From: Cydia pomonella
Lineage: Eukaryota > Arthropoda > Insecta > Lepidoptera > Tortricidae
Reading direction: 5' to 3'
DNA length: 64,000 bases
Assembly: GCF_033807575.1 (NCBI RefSeq)
Contig: NC_084708.1
Span: 5,232,501 to 5,296,500 of the forward strand
Positions 35,101-50,100 of the stretch are shown one piece after another. Within the stretch, counting starts at the first letter, position 1; each line of letters opens with the position of its first letter. The notes below the pieces were generated by a model. The model did not search any database. It was not told where the DNA came from and saw nothing but the letters and a program-made list of their open reading frames with translations. The position numbers and the translations under genes were made by a program.

Positions 35101-38100
35101 TATGGGGTTCTTTAAAAAGGAGTGTATAGGTTTTTAAAGGGTCGGCAACGCGCATGTAACACCTCCGGAGTTGCAGGCGTCCATAGGCTACGGTGACTGC
35201 TTACCATCGGGCGGACCGTATGCTTGTTTGCCACTGACGTGATGTATATATATATATAAATAAAAGATCGGAACATTGCAATGCAGTCTCACACTGAGCG
35301 CTGAGAATCGTAACATTCGTAGCGATTACACCTGACCTGAGCAAGAAATTCTCATGGGAAGTTGAGAGACGACACTTCACACTCTAGATAGTCTAGATCA
35401 GGATGTGAAAACAAAAAGACACGTAACTAATAATAATGCGGTACCGTTACGCTGGGCATTTCCCGGATTGGTCGGAGGAAGTCATTAGAGAGTCAACCAG
35501 CGTCGATTTAATAAAGGTGTTATGTAGCTCCATTACTATTGCGAACACGAATAGTATCTCAGAAGATTGCATCTTTGCGCAAGAGAATTAAACACAGATA
35601 AAGATGACTGGGTGTGTGATGAATGCTTAAAGAAAAGTCGGGAAAGCTCTACGTAATGTGTGAAAGAAATCTTTGAAAGACGTTGACGCACGGTACCGCA
35701 TGTAAAGTGGACTGGCTATGCAGGCAATTGGACATGGTACCATTAGAGTCGGTTGAGGCTTCCCAGAATCCCTTGTATTGAGCGCAAGCGGAACCCTTGC
35801 GGCCGACTAACATGGCACCGAGTGCTACTGCAATACATTGTTATCGAAGTATTCAGCACATGCTTTCTATGTACTAGATGTCCTATCTTTCTTATCTTAG
35901 GTTCTCAGTCGAAAGAAGCACATTACTGGCAAATGATATTTCGCCTTAGACAGTCATTTGGCATTATTAAGACACGTTATTTCCTTAATGGTCGGGAGAG
36001 AATCTTCGACGATTTGAGTGATTTGCGTTGCATAAAGTAGCACAGCAGCCCGGATAGTAACGTCGCTAATGGATTCCATTCGTCTTTGTGGCCGTTGTTT
36101 CTTATAGACATTTATTGCATGTGATTTTCTCCATTTATGGTCAATTATGATAATGGTCGGCGGCAAAAGAAAAAGGGTTTGCTAACGACGCACGTAGGCC
36201 AAGATAATTCGCATTACAACCTGAAGTACTGAATTGACAATGCTATAATAGTCACGTGTGGCGTGGGCTTTATAAGGGCATTTGACGTAGCTTAAGAAGA
36301 AATATGTGAAGTTATCTATGAAAAGGGACCTTATTGTCGATGGCGCTTCTGCCGTTATAAACGATGCTCCGATACAAATACAACGCTGCGCGACGCAGTG
36401 CGGCGTAAGCGCCATCGACAATAAGGTCCCTTTTCATGGATAATGCCACATATTTTCCCTGGCGAACTTTAATGGCCGATAAGTATAAAAAATGGTTGTC
36501 TGTAAAGTCGGTTTACGGAAGATAATTTTGCGTGATAACGTCGTAAGAAAACATTGATGAAAAATTGCATACTTTTGTTTTATGAATTGAAGTATTATCA
36601 CTGAATTATCATTATTTTGTATAATAAAAAGGAGTTACCATGGAGATCTGTCCACAACGAGACACTTTTTCGTGCATGCTACCGGTGTTCATCAATTTAT
36701 AAGACGTTATCACGTCAAAAATAAAAGTTGCATTAGAATTAAGATACATACCATAGCTTGCTCGATCTTGTTGTCGATGGCCACCGCGCTGGTGCCCGAT
36801 GCGCTGTAACAAAAAGAAAATAATGTTAGCCAAACATCATTAAGTGTCACGTTCTTTACAAAATATCTATGCATATGTATCAAGATAGTTTCGCTTAATA
36901 AATGTCCATTAAGTTTTTATGTTGACTCGAGCTCAAATCAGTGTTATCGCGAAAGAATGCGTGAATACTCGTACTTTTATCGGTCGATTAAGTTCAGCAA
37001 ATGAAAACAAAACATTGCATCGATTAAGGTAAGCGCAGAGTTGATGCAAGGGCGAATTGAGTTTACTATATCCAAGTAGTAAGTGTAGATTATAATTAAT
37101 GGGTTGAAAGTTAATTCGCAGGAGAGCTTCCGTCCGACGCTACGGATGATTACGTTTGGGCGGCACCCGCGGCACTGTAAATATTGCTAAAGCGACCCGG
37201 TGAACTAACTTGTTTGTAACATTAAACAATGAAGTCCGGCTTTAAATAGGGCAAGACCCCAATGCATTCAGAAATGAAACAAGCGTAAATGCTGGAATAG
37301 TATAGTAATAAGAAAAGAGAAATCTATGTCGATGTTCTTCATTTCTAATGTCAGAAACCTGGTCAATCAACAGATGTTGATACTTGACCCACAAACCCCT
37401 ATCGATTGCGACTGTAATTGAAAAAAATTTGATTCTCTTAAGATTAGTTGGATGCTTAATTGCTTAGTTACTAACGCGAAGTAACATAGGCAGAGTCAGC
37501 GTTTCGTAGGCAGTTAGTACATGCTGACTAGCACGGCATAACTTGGTAATTAAGTGTAATTAGCAATACCTAGACAATGGAACAGAATAGTGTAGTGTAG
37601 TTATTAAAAAGTGTCATGAGTGCAACACGCGGACGGCGCGCGGCGCGGCGCCACGTGCTTGCGAGAGTGACGAATGACAATGCGGCTGCTTCGCGGCTAC
37701 TGTGCAGGCAATGACTGTCGACTATTGCCATACTTACTTATTATGATCCAATCTCATTCGTGTAATCGGTAGTAGTATGTGGCACATTGATGGACAAACG
37801 TACTTGACTTTCTCCCGTCGGATTCCGTGTCGCGTCAACGATTTGAACAACACGATGCTAAACTTGAACCCATTGGAGCGATGAAAATTAACGAGGCTGC
37901 AGATCGATTGCGACCGGTTTACCGGTGAACTCTCAATATTGAATAACGCTCCTGGACCACACGACTCGACCGCACTGACAATGGCTTCCACCAAAATTGA
38001 CGCCTTCACGATAATTATGCAACGCATGTAAGTGACACGTAATAAAATACCGGATAGCAACTGTAAAAATCGATTTCGCAACTAACTAGTAGATTATCGT

Positions 38101-41100
38101 TAAAAGTCAACGCCGTGTCTTCAGGGCGGCAATAAAAAAAAATCTGCTTTCTCTAAACGGAACTGAGCGAAAACTAGTTTTTGTATTCTTTGAGCGATTA
38201 CGCAAGTTAGTTGACAAAATTGTGCTCAGTGGCACGCCACATGAAAACGTTGAAACATAAGGAGGCGAAACCGGAGAAAGTACCTATTCCGAAGTGACGA
38301 GACTTAGCCCGAAAACAACAACAAATTGATTAGTGGCCGAAAAAGACGAACAGTAATGAGTTTTTTCAAATGTTTATGAAGTGATAAATGTAAATTATTG
38401 ACGAGCATGATGACTTTTACGAGCAAACTACCTAAATTATGCCAAATATAACCAGACGTCGGGCTTCATACGTGTCAGTCAACCGGACCGGCTTGGCAAC
38501 AAAGAACACTCGCTAAGATCATGTTTTCAAAGAGTCATCCTCTAAAATAACTTTTCACGACAATATTGAAATTAAAATTTAACAATTTAAAAATATCTAT
38601 CAATAAAGGATAAAAGGGAAAAAACTTTCAAATGCAGTACGTCCGCCGGGTCCGGGCACAAGGTAAAGTTCTCAAGTGTTGAAACGTTGTTAGACAAATA
38701 CAAGCAGCAAACAAAGAAGGGGAGATACCAACAGTTTTGTCTTCACGCACGTGTGTGTTTGCTTAGATCATTGAATCATTGAAAGATGACTTTAGACGAC
38801 GTAACGGAACAAAGGTCTCCGCTTTTGTAAAGACGTTTTATGTTTTCTTTATAAATAACACAAGCAACACGTCAAACAAGGAATTTTTAATCGTTCTACA
38901 GTCGTAAGTGCAACATAACAGCGCCCGAAATAGCATCCGCCGAAAGTTAACTCGTCCAGTGTTTGCAAAACCTGTTTTTGAGGAAATTCTTTTGTTCAGA
39001 AATACAATAACCAGATTCAAAATTTGGCAGGCAAATTGGGGATTGAGTAAGAACTGCATGCATTGACTTCGTGAAATACACTAAGGCGTTGGACTGCGCT
39101 GAGATTGGGATGGAAAATGTCGATAAATTATTTAATGCTCACCTTATTTTATTTTATTCGGGATGCTTACTGCCTAAAATACATAGGTTAATAGACTTAT
39201 CTACTAGATGCAAATTATAAGCTTCCACATATATAATGCTAAATAACACAAATATGAATTATTTACCAATCGTTGTCCAAAATCACGTCACTGTCTGAAT
39301 TTCTATCAGCTTTATGATAGCCATTGAAGGATCATTTAAATTCATTATTTAGAAAATAACAAGTTTTATTCTTATTTTCATCGTCGACGACCCAAAACAG
39401 GTGAGATTGTTTATAATTAAAACGTTAAAGATATAACATTATATAGGTATAGTTTTGATTTAAAAAAAAAGCTTTCTACGTTGAATGTATGTGGACTCCG
39501 TATACTTTCATGATTAAATTTAAGGCGTAAAAAATTGTTTCAATAATTAATCAGATTTTCGTAATACAAGTAAAGGTTGCATCCATGAGTCATTGTTTAG
39601 CAGACAATAGACTGAAACGCAGGTGCACGTGGTGACATGACTGCATTACAATAAATTAATACTCTTCACCTGAATTCCCTCCACATTATTGACTTGCTCA
39701 TGTCACGCCATTCTGTTAACGATGGCGTTCTTCACGTCGTTATAACTTACACGCAGTTAACTGCTATTAAATATTAATATTTAATCAGTGGTATGACAAG
39801 GCTACAAAAACTACAATTTTTTTAAAAGTAGGTAACCATTTTTTGCGTTCATTTAACTATATGATCAGTATCATTTTGACCACATGCGGTTCTCATCTGA
39901 ACATTTTATGTAATTGTCTCTATTAATAGACTGGGTCTTATAGCTGACTTAGTTGCACTGAATTGAGAGTGTATCAAGATCGCCGACGGCGTTTTATTGG
40001 GTGATAATAGCCGTTAAGCGTTTGTAACAAACGATTCAATTGCAGCCCGGGATCACCGAGTGTCCCCTGTCATACACGCGCGGCGTGCGATCAAATAGCG
40101 TAGTAACAAATTATTAGCGTTATCGAGAGGCTGTGCATGAGTCGTATTGTTGTATTATCGGGTAGCGAGCGGCGAGCGCAAGGTCGTCGAGGGGAAATCG
40201 ACGGTGTCGACTTGTTTCGACATAGCTGGCGCCACCGCCGGTGCCTCCGTTCAGATCATTACATCTTACTTGCACATATATTTTGTTTATTTTTTACTCT
40301 TATTTTCTTTAACGGATATCATTGAATTAGTTTCGAATCAATTATGTATATAAAAGTACGCTCTAGTTGTGGCTAACGAGTTCTTGTAACGAAATTGCTG
40401 AAAATCTCATTGCATTGGAGTGATTTCTGAAGCGTAAACAATTTCTGAGGACTAAAGTGTGTTAGGATTGGACTATAAAATCCGGTCACGTGAAACAAGA
40501 AGCCGAATATGGCGGCTTCACGTGGCAATCGTTACCATAGCGCTGCGATGGGACGTGAACAATCAAACGAATCGGTCACAAAGGACATTAATGGGATACT
40601 ACGAGGCAGCACAGTTGGTGGTTTATGGGACTTGTCACGCGAAGCGGTCACGCGATGGTGCCTACTGATTTCAGAAACATGGCTATTCAATCAAAACTTT
40701 AATATGTCTAATAGAATATTAAATTAAGATAAGATACGTGAGAAAAAATATACCAATTGAAAATTAGCGCAATCTTTAATACTTATGTTAATCAGGAGAG
40801 GTCTCAACTGACCGCAGATGGGATTTAATTACTCATCCACACATCCTGTTACTGACTTCGGTTGAATTTGGTTGCAGAGCACATGTCGGGGTATTGTTAC
40901 GTGTTTTAGCCGGTGTTGTTTAGTGCAACGGATCGATAGAGCACTGAGACGATAGAGACACCTAGGTTCAATAGGCGGCGCTGACGTCAGCCAATCGCAA
41001 CCGCTTGTCTGGCTGCAACGGCCACGTTGCCGGGGAACCTTCACCGACTTACCGGCACCGTAATTAGCCGTGCACGGTGAGAACCGTCGCGAACGCAGGG

Positions 41101-44100
41101 CCCTATAACATTCGACACTGTCCCATTGACGGCAACTTGACGAAAAGGCTGCAATGCGTCACGACTCCGTGAGACTGCGGAGGTGTCGGCGACTCGCTAA
41201 AGGTTAAAGTACTTACACAGGGTAAAAGTAGTCGATGTACTTGACGACCACTTCTCTGAGAAGATCTTGCTTGTTCATGATGGACGAGTAGCTTGCACTT
41301 ATAAGTTTAGTCTGCATGACTTCGGATTTGCCAAGGATCACGTGACGGGACTTGCGAGTCCCGGTTGAAGGACTTGAGGGTGCCGTCTTGGTTGTTTGCA
41401 AAGCGTTTACGAGTGTAAAGATAACGTTTTTAGAGTAGTTTAGTCGAGCGCGCGGGCGACCGGATCGACGCGTTGCGGCGGACTGGGCCGGGCGGTGCGG
41501 TGGGGCGGCGCGAGGGGGCCGCGGAGCAAGTGGCGCGCGCACGGCTCTACCTACTACGGGCTACGATGGCGCCTCCAAACACCTAGGCAACGCTTTGAGT
41601 TGAGACACACCCGCCGCACTTTAATTTTAAGCGAGTATAAATCTGCAACAGCCGCGAGCCTCACCACTTCAGGCCACACTGGATAGCTTAATTTGAATTA
41701 TACGATCGTTAAGTTCAAGGTTGACCAGATTTACGCGGTGGCTTTTTGCAATGTTACTTCAGGTCTATTTTTACATTTAAAGTAACAGGTTTAGTTAACT
41801 CTAAATTAATTGACATTGAAGAGGTACAAAAATGAGTCGCAGTAACTGTTAAAGTAAATAATTATACCAATATTAATATATCATTGGTAGCATATGAAAT
41901 AACAAACCAGACCCTCGGAATTATAATATTTACTTACTTACCTAAGTTGTAGAAACATTGGCAGCAGATTAACAATCTGTCTCAACAAGCCAGCTAGACA
42001 TAAGACAAGTGCCATCAAACAATTGAAGCTGCAGACTTCCGCGCATTGTCTATGCTCTACCAGTTTTATGTGGGGAAAAAATATAAGGTAAAAATCAGGG
42101 AACAATGGCGTTCCGGACCTTTGGGAGGCGTACGCAGAGCTAAAGCCAACACGTAGAGGCCCTTTTGACACTTTAATGAAATGTAAGGGATACACCGAGC
42201 GGATGTTGCCCTTGCCCGTGTCATGGGACGCACGCAGAGGCAACACCCGCCAGGGTGTAAGGACTATTTGAGAGTTTATGGAATCTAAAATGAACTGGGC
42301 TATTGGGTCAAAGCGATGGTCTAAATACTGGCTATGTGATAAAAAACAGGACGCCTGCCTAATAAAACGGTATTCGATTTTATAAAACATATCATTGTTA
42401 TTTAAAAAAAAGTAATATTAAGGTACTAAGTACAAGTACAATGTAGGTACAAAGTAAAAATTAAGCCAGTACGTGCTGTATATAAAACGGTATTCAATTT
42501 TATAAAACATATCTTTTTTATTTAAAAAAAAAGTAATATTAAGGTACTAAGTACAAGTACAATGTAGGTACGAAGTAAAAATTAAGCCAGTACGTGCTGT
42601 ATATAAAACGGTATTCAATTTTATAAAAACATATCATTGTTATTAAAAAAAAAGTAATATTAAGGTACTAAGTACAAGTACAATGTAAAGATTAACCCAG
42701 TAAGTGCAGTATATTCGAGATTCGATATTAGACATTCGAGAGTCGCTAGATACTTCTGTCACAATCACGATCTTATCAAAGCCACTAATTATACTCGTTA
42801 GAAATGCAAATAAGCATCCAACTGATAAGATAATGCCTGCAGGCACAATAGTAAATTGACAACATAATTCGCAGCTATCCATTTGCATAAGGCCAGGGCA
42901 GTGACGGTCCTGTACAAATTGTACTGTTGGCGCTGTTTCAACTCGTAGCACCGCTATCTAAACAGAATCAAGATTCAGAACTCGAGTATTTTGTAAGCGT
43001 GTTGACATGTGTATGTGTACTTGTGAATTTCGAAACACGCATTATATCATAATCATTGCACTAAAGTCATAAAGATCAAGATGCTATTCTTAAACGAGGT
43101 GATTATTTCTTAGCGGATTGTACTTACATTGTCGAGATACAAGTACACGTGGTTGGCAATGGCGGTGTTGTCATAGCAGGATAGTAAAGATATACGATAC
43201 AGAAGATCATAAGTGTAACGTGGGTTAATCAAGCATTGTTTGTGTTTCATGTGAGAATGGTTATTAATTTAACCTTGGCAGTTGTAAGCTGGACTATTAA
43301 AATGTTTTGCGCAGAAAATGCGCTATAACGGTATAAATATTATGAATAGATTAACGAGTTTGCCTTGTTTACTGCCTAGGCCAGACTTTATTACCTATTT
43401 TTTGCTGAAGTTGGAACAATTCTCGGTGTTCACATGACTCTAAACGTTCAACTAGTCTAAAATAAACATTTTGATAGGTACGTATTGTTTTTTGAGGATA
43501 AAATTTTCCTACTCCATGTTTTTCCTTTTCCATCTGCATTACATCGAAATCTCATAAAGTAGGTATGCAATGCAAAGTTACCTATATGTAGTACCTACTG
43601 AGATGACTTTTTATGAAAATGAATAACCTATAGCAAACAACGCATATTAATTCTGATTGCCGAATGATTACATATTTTTACTTCAACAATGACGATGACG
43701 GTATACAAGACGTGGTAATGACAAATTACTTGTACGATTCCTCCATAGGCAAAAGGTTTAAGTATGTCAATTGCAGCAATTACGTTTCAGCGCCTCCTAT
43801 CATTATTGATGTCGCTATTGTTTTTTAAAGCCTTTACGACCGCTTTGGAACTACGTACAATGGTAGAAGCTGCGATTTTATGTCACGAATAACCGTTCAA
43901 GCCACGCTTCACTGCCGTTAAAGTCTCCATCATAAAGCCATATATTTGTGTATTGTCACGAAGATATCAACGGAACCATCACGTATATTTTCATCTCGCT
44001 GATTCACTCTAGCTTTAGTCCTAGCAACCTTTGGCAGAGCGCAATTATAATGATTGTTATTGTTGCGTTGCAGCATAAAAACTAGTACTAAATTGTGGTT

Positions 44101-47100
44101 TTTACTTTTCGTCTTGCGAAAAAATGCAAGACATAAAAATATTGTACCCACAATTTGCAACAAAATCCTGACACTGATGTACTACACTAACCAGTAAACA
44201 GAGATGTTCGTGTGCTCCATTATTGTGTCCACCACCATTATACGAACGCAACAGAACCACTTCGGTCAAAAATGCGAATCCAACTGATTTGACTTTTAAT
44301 GTATTTTCACTGTAGACAAAGCATTGACGCTATGATGGCAACAACTGGCTAAGACGCAGTGCGAATAAAGAGACGCTCTTAGTCGTGATATCGGCGTGCC
44401 GACCAAGACTCATTCATTATGTAAATGTGTCAGAGAAGTGGCTATAGATTAGTCGTATTAAATATTAACAATTGATATATTGTCTGACAACATTGTTTGA
44501 GTTAGAAATATTGTATAAAACACATAGAAAGTAAATAGTACTTGAACATTTTGTGAATCACTAAAACGTAAACAAAACTAAAAGGAAGATAGTAAACGGA
44601 ACAATCCGATGTTGCAATACTTATAATGATAGATATGAAGAAAAATAGTCACAAACGAAAATGAAAGAAGAGTTCTAAAGTGACAAGTTCCTGTAAGGGA
44701 TCATTGCCTTATTCGTGACTAAGTAACATCAATTGGGATTTCCGCCATTTCCGAATTAAAGGACGGTCTTACTAGGCAAAAGGCATTTGATGGAATTTAA
44801 ATTCTGATGTTAGTAAGTTCCTTTACCATAGTAGAAAATCAAGCTAATACAAATTAAAATACAAATACAAAAACAATAAAAATACAAATACAAAAATAAT
44901 ACAAATCAAGCTAATAAAAAGTTAATACAAATTCTTAAGTAAATATGTTGGTTTGCCGGAGCCTCTAAAACATTCTACCGCGTATTATGTTATCGTTTCA
45001 GATTAAACTAATTTAGGTAATAATTATTACGGTTAGTTACAACTGTTATGAAACGTCTCAATTATATCTATTATAAAACGACTAAGAATTTGAAATGCTC
45101 ACATTAGCGAATTATGGAAAGTCTGTTAATTATATATGTACGATACTCCTGAACACAGCAGTCATTAATATTTACACATCACGATTTCACAGATTGTCTT
45201 AGGCTTCGTACGTGTGAGCCATCAACTTCCGTTATTAAATTATCCGCTTCAAAATTATTCAAAGATGTTTAAAAATTGCAGCCCGCTCGACTGCAAAATG
45301 TTACTCGTTAACATATCATAGTAGTTAATTCTGATGGTCACTTAAGGACGCCTACATCTATTTAAATTAACGGACGAAGCAGATGCAACAATCTTGATTA
45401 TACATCATTAATGTTATTATCATCAAGGTTTTTCAGCAGATCGATTGGATTACACAAGTGCTTTGTTACGTGAGTAGGTAAAGAGTGGCAAACTGCATTA
45501 TTAATGTCAGTCATGTTGTATGTCGATGTGTCCAAGGCTTATCGATCAGCCGGCGAGATAGTCAGCGAATGGTAAGACCTTCGGGCTTGTTTAGTTCGCT
45601 CAGGTGCTCATGTACTTGTACAGGTATACTCTTTCTAGACACGAGGTCGACGATTACGAATAATCAAACATTTTTTAGCCAAGTACCTAATTTGTAGTTA
45701 ATCAGGGAATGTTTAGAAATTTGCTAAATACTTATTCTGTTCACGTTCATTCTCAAATGATAATAAGCATAACCGGTACAAAGAATCATAACAACATTCA
45801 CGTTATCTATATTGTCAAGATTTGATAGTAGCAGGTAAGATATGACATGTGTTAGATAGGAGAAAGGAACAAATATGATAACAGTGTATAAAATATGATT
45901 TCTTAAAATAATCGAAGCAATGACTGTAAACAAATGTTTGAAATTAAAGGTAAAAATATGGACAGCGAAATGAATTGAGTGAAAACTTACACGGAGCACC
46001 ACGTGTTCCTGCGTCCGAAAACTGATCGGGGCGGTTCGGTAACAGTCGGTTTTGGTAGGACATCGGAGGGTAGGCTTAACTTGAGGCCGGCAATCGACTT
46101 GCGTCGTTTCGCAGCAAGAGCGCGGGATGCCAGGTCCGAGTCGTGCACTTGTTCGGGAGTGGTCACGGCGCTCGAGCACGTCCTCAGGTGCGCCTGCGCA
46201 GTGGCCACCTGCAGGAGCTTGCTGGAGAGGCTCCGCCGGCCGAGGGCCTCGCAAGTCGGGCACTTGCCGTCCTCCATGGAAGTCCTCGTGCGTCTGAGCC
46301 GACCTCGCCGCGGACACTGAGCGCATCTGGCCTCCAGCGGACGTGGTGAATTAACTGATGTCATCCAACAAACGATACGCGTGCGACGACTCTCGTCGTA
46401 CTAAGAAATGGTAACAGCGTGCGGCTCGGACACGGAATCGATCGATACGCGACCGAAATAGGCTTAAAGCGATAATAGGAACGCGATAAGGGTGTACACG
46501 CAAATAAGTGTATTGACCTAGACGACGTAGCAGGGCTTCGCAACGGCCTCGAGGCGGCTGTGCGCGGGCGACTCAGCGCATGCGACTGCGTGTGGCTAGG
46601 ACCCCGCCGGCCGTAATCCGAACGTCGGAGAAGATATCGATGTTTGCGGTGAATAATACCTACTCCACCCCGCTCTACGAGTGTCAGTGTGACGAGGCCG
46701 TACGACGCGAGGTGCCATTCCTGCATTCCGCTGGAACAGATCCAGGTGGCTTATAAATAATTGGTCGATCGTATTTTTCCTATGTTTTGGTCGATAACAC
46801 GACGTAATAAATAACCGATGAGTATCCTATTATTTCTTTCGACGCTGTTGTGTAGTTCTTTCGAATGTGGTATTGGTCTCGCAAATAGCTACTTCGGTCC
46901 ATCTTGCGCAAGCGGACGAGTTTCAGCATTTGCTTTGCGGATTTTAGACCAACTAATTCGGAGCAAGGCCGTTTGGAATCACTGTTATTTCTGGACACCT
47001 GCGACCACCTTCTTAGTCACATTCATAATTTATAAGTAAGCAGTCTAGAGTCAACCTGTATGTCACAAAACCTAAGCTGAACAACTCTCATTTGATTGCA

Positions 47101-50100
47101 TCAAGCCAAGATTTCACACGTTCGTCATAACACTATTATCATTTATAACCATAATTCACAACTGTTTACTTTAGTTCCTGAAATGTGCACTAGCCGTTAA
47201 TAATAATACTAAGTGATGCCTGTTGGCAGAAAAATCCTTTGACACGACATGGCAGATCTGTATGTCTCGACTGAATGTCGTATTGAACAGCATCCCCGAT
47301 AACTCAATTGAGATCAAATTTGCGATCAGCCAAAATCGGCTATCGGTTAATCGCAGCAAGCACCGTAAATAGCTAAATATTGGCGTCCCATCGATACTTT
47401 CTTGACAGTATAATTCGACAAATTAACGGGCGGTATATGTAATGTAAACAACCTAACATTACAACATACCGAATTGATTGATGAGAATGATGAGTGAGGA
47501 ATGTTTAGAGCCCAATAGAGGAAATAAAAACATCGCACACTAGCATATTAACAAGTAGTCAAGTACACTAATTATGTGCCTAGTGTGGAGACCATCGTTA
47601 ATCTTAGGCTTTAACATTAAGATTTTAAACCATTACTGTAAAAAGAATATCCTGTGGTTGCAACAATTCATGTTTTAGCATTTACACTAATACTTAGCTT
47701 AGCAACACTGCAGCTGGCAACGTTTTATAGTTTTAATGGGTACTTATTTTTAATGCATAACCAGGCAGGTCAATATTATTAATCACTTTGAAAATGAATC
47801 TTACAAAACTTAAGTGAAATTAGAAGCGTTAAATGGATTGACCACAAATAAAGCCACACTATTTAATCTATAACCAATTCCGCTGCCAATCAAGCTGAAT
47901 TCTGAACTAATCAAAGCATGTGCATTTCAGTAAACTTTTAAACGGCGGGTCCACAGTATCCACACAGAGCGAGCATACGAGCACAAAGAGCCAGTGTAGA
48001 CGTGCCTCTGTGTGGACCCGCCTAATGTTGTACAGTCTCAACAACCTAAAGATTAAAGAGACAAATAACCTGCAAACTCATTTAAATTTTAATATCGGAT
48101 TAGGGTTGCAAAAAAACGGCTTTTTTGTCTTGAAAAAAAAAAAAAACCTGAAAAAAACCGTGAAAAAAGTTTTTTTCTAGGATATCTTTTTTTTTTTAAA
48201 GTACGAAATCTCAAAATTTGCAAGGCAGTTAATACTTTTATACGGTTGTTTTTGACTTTATGTTAACTATTAAACTAATTTAATTAAAAAAAATCTACTA
48301 CTACTACTACTTAATGGCGCAGCGACCCAAAATGAGTCTTGGCCTCCGACACGAGTACACGCCAGTTGTCTCGATCCTGCGCCATCTCCCGCCAGTTATC
48401 GGCCTGGAGATCGCGCAAGTCCGCTTCAACAGCATCGCCCCAGCGATATCTGGGGTGGTCTGGGTCTGGGACGTGGGTCGTGGGAAAAAAAAATCTGGTT
48501 TTATAAAACTAACATTAATGAAATCTGTAGTGGTAGTTATAGCCATTTACTGTTGGAAACACCACCGCATCTCCTCTCCACTTCGGGATTCCCCAATAAA
48601 TGTTTGTATACTGAATGTTTATCGAATTAAAATGTACGTTATTGCTATTGCAACAGAGCCTAGTTTCTTTTGTAAGTTATACTTATTCTGATACTGACCG
48701 AATTAGTGTTGATAGAGCTGCTGATAATTCTAGTGAATAAGTTCAAAGATTTTTTTATAATTTACTGAGATAAGTTTTAGTTACATAACATATACTTAGT
48801 TTTAAGTTGCTTATATAAAAAAATCACGAAAAACCGTTATTATCGTATTATTTGTTCATCTGAAAAAAAAACCTTATTTAGAAAAAAAACAATGGCGCCA
48901 GGATTTTTTCATAAATTTGAAAAAAAAAACAGTTTGTTTTTTTTTTCTATTTGCAACCCCATATCGGATAGTAATAATAATAACCAATCAGCATTAGCAA
49001 AGTTCATAATAAAATGAATAAGAAGGAAAAAATATGCCAGAGCAATAAAACTTTATGTAAAACGTAACTTTTTGGGATGTACAGACAGCCGATAGGTACG
49101 TTAGTTAGCTTACCACACCTAGAGTTAGACCAAGTTAAATTGGCAGCGATTTTGATAGCCCAGACTGTTCAAGTGTTATTCTAAACGTCAAACTTCTATG
49201 AAATAATGACGTGTAAATAACATTGTATAGTCTGTGCTATTAAAACCGCGATCAGCTTAGCTTGGTCTAACTCTACATATTTGTACACAGAGCTGCTATG
49301 CTAGTAACTTTGCTGACTGTACATATTATTCAGAAAGGATCAGTTAAAGAAAGGAAAAGTTATGTGCGAAGAGTGAGATAAATTTCTCACTCTTCACTGT
49401 TATGATATTGAGGTAACACTAGTCAAGAGTTATTGCTACTTAAAGTAGTGAAGTAAGTGCTAACTTATGAAATGGTCTAAGTGAAGCCGTTTTATAATTT
49501 TGTCATTAAATGAGCAGGCGAGCCGACCTTGGCGCGATTATTACAACTTTGTGAAAGTAAGGGCGGTGCAGCATTACTCGCTTCGATGCTAACGATGCTC
49601 TCATTCGAATGCTGTAACAAATGTTGTGTGCAAATAGGTTTACGTGAATTTGTAATAGTACTAAAACGTCGTAGTTTTAAAAACCTTGTTATGGTAATAT
49701 CAACCATTAAAGTACATTACGATGTGGAGCCTACAGCCCGCGTAGCCAACGTGTCAATCGTTAACGCTCCGTAGCGTAGCGTCGTCATCTCTCTCTATCA
49801 CTCTTCTTTCCATATTAGTGCGGCAGTGACAGTTGCGTATCGTTCGCTACGGTGCGTTAACGATTGGCATGTTGGCTACGCGGGCAGGTGTATTCGTATG
49901 TATAAGGATTGAGTCATTTATTGGACAACATCCCCGATGCATTGGACACAGTACACATTGAAATTGAGTTCATCGAGACGCATTTGCATAATACATTAGC
50001 TAAAGATTCCGTCAGCTCCAAGACTTTCACAGAACTGGTATTCGTTAGAAAATAAATGCTAATAGTTGAACTTTATTGACCCTACATTTGTCACATCAGT

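Larger units (their letters stand above)
28080..36300. other. bunched long intron, mostly featureless
   Basis: About 8 kb of AT-rich sequence. It holds a run of 22 G (31,269-31,290), a T1 LINE copy (35,020-35,250) and a small ORF at 30,390-30,530. The rest shows no supported gene, no clear repeat and no exon with splice phases fitting bunched. Confidence 0.5.

Noticed and set aside
41542..41542. Upstream start of bunched exon A at 41542
   Set aside because: The codon there is GTG; the first ATG in frame is at 41317, so the upstream part is probably leader.
45724..46326. 200-codon minus-strand ORF
   Set aside because: Its GC-rich start is a shadow of bunched exon B in another frame, and the rest is AT-rich intron read-through.
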